Shown: positions 52,986 to 53,128 of the stretch, piece by piece
Position numbering within the stretch: the first letter of the stretch is position 1
Layout: each line of letters starts with the position of its first letter
Assembly: GCA_021845885.1 (NCBI GenBank)
Contig: JAJZVB010000002.1
Location: 1 to 53,128 of the forward strand
Reading direction: 5' to 3'
Length of the DNA stretch: 53,128 nt
From: Pseudomonadota bacterium
GTDB lineage: Bacteria; Pseudomonadota; Gammaproteobacteria; Burkholderiales; JABEVD01
Program-made: the position numbers and the translations under genes
The notes under the pieces: model-generated
What the model saw: only the letters and a program-made list of their open reading frames with translations
The model's database searches: none
Told to the model about the DNA's origin: nothing

Positions 52986-53128
52986 ATGGAAATATGCAAA
53001 TTCGAAGCGGATTCCCCGCTGCTTGAGAAAGCGCTGAAACTGCGCCGCGAAGTCTTCGTGGTGGAGCAGGGGGTGCCGGTCGAGCTCGAGATCGACGAAT
53101 ACGACGAAAAGGCGGTCCATTTCGTGAC
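52986..53128 (+). CDS. GNAT family N-acetyltransferase, 3' end cut by window
   Basis: The first 47 residues of an acetyltransferase: KALKLRREVFVVEQGVPVEL then EIDEYDEKAVHFV, the N-terminal pattern of ElaA-like/GNAT enzymes. The acetyl-CoA site lies beyond the window. The start codon is the first in-frame ATG; the 108 bp before it show no clear promoter. Confidence 0.8.
   Translation, partial: MEICKFEADSPLLEKALKLRREVFVVEQGVPVELEIDEYDEKAVHFV

Overview
The window reads as a chromosomal segment of a betaproteobacterium, most likely of the Nitrosomonadales/Sulfuricellaceae-Gallionellaceae kind. This is an inference from gene order (rpoE-rseABC-mucD-lepA-lepB-DUF4845-rnc-era-recO-pdxJ-acpS-nagZ), an NsrR-type NO regulator, paired cyanophycin synthetases and a PEP-CTERM surface protein. 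No CRISPR array, rRNA or intact transposon is visible.

Layout. 1-3.0 kb: an electrophile/aromatic stress operon (pirin, DoxX, LigB/DODA dioxygenase, the last cut by the window edge) facing a LysR regulator. 3.0-3.85 kb: a VOC-fold protein, a duplicated tRNA-Ser 3' end, and tRNA-Ser(UGA). 3.86-15.1 kb: a glycogen cluster in two divergent operons, glgB-pgi-glgA on the minus strand and glgC-GH57-GH57-ROK glucokinase on the plus strand. 15.1-17.1 kb: NO-responsive module (nsrR facing truncated haemoglobin and a 2Fe-2S flavoreductase, with an NsrR-like operator). 17.1-24.6 kb: cyanophycin module, with an ABC exporter carrying an N-terminal PH-like domain plus a DUF1854 protein on the minus strand, and cphA'-cphA on the plus strand behind a sigma-54 type promoter. 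24.6-26.3 kb: DUF1289 protein and nadB.

26.5-41.1 kb: a long, tightly packed housekeeping run on the plus strand. It holds the sigma-E envelope stress system (rpoE, rseA, rseB, rseC, mucD), then lepA, lepB, DUF4845, rnc, era, recO, pdxJ, acpS, nagZ, a family-5 uracil-DNA glycosylase, a tautomerase, uvrC, pgsA and tRNA-Gly(GCC). Most junctions are ATGA or similar overlaps. An intrinsic terminator sits directly in front of lepA.

41.1-42.9 kb: an accessory patch after tRNA-Gly with a frameshifted DUF1640 relic, a 42-codon ORF, short tandem repeats, a 19-bp palindrome, and a PEP-CTERM gene with its own sigma-54-like promoter. 42.9-47.4 kb: arsenic resistance operon arsR-arsC-arsC2-acr3-arsD-arsA. 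47.4-52.6 kb: minus-strand YbhGFSR-like ABC export operon (HlyD adaptor, two ATPases, two ABC-2 permeases). The window ends in a partial GNAT acetyltransferase.

The most interesting part is the cyanophycin module. It pairs a normal synthetase with a partner whose Mur-ligase P-loop has lost its lysine, places both behind a near-consensus sigma-54 promoter with an upstream palindrome, and sets them head-to-head with an unusual ABC exporter/DUF1854 pair. Together with the glycogen cluster this suggests a lifestyle built on carbon and nitrogen storage.
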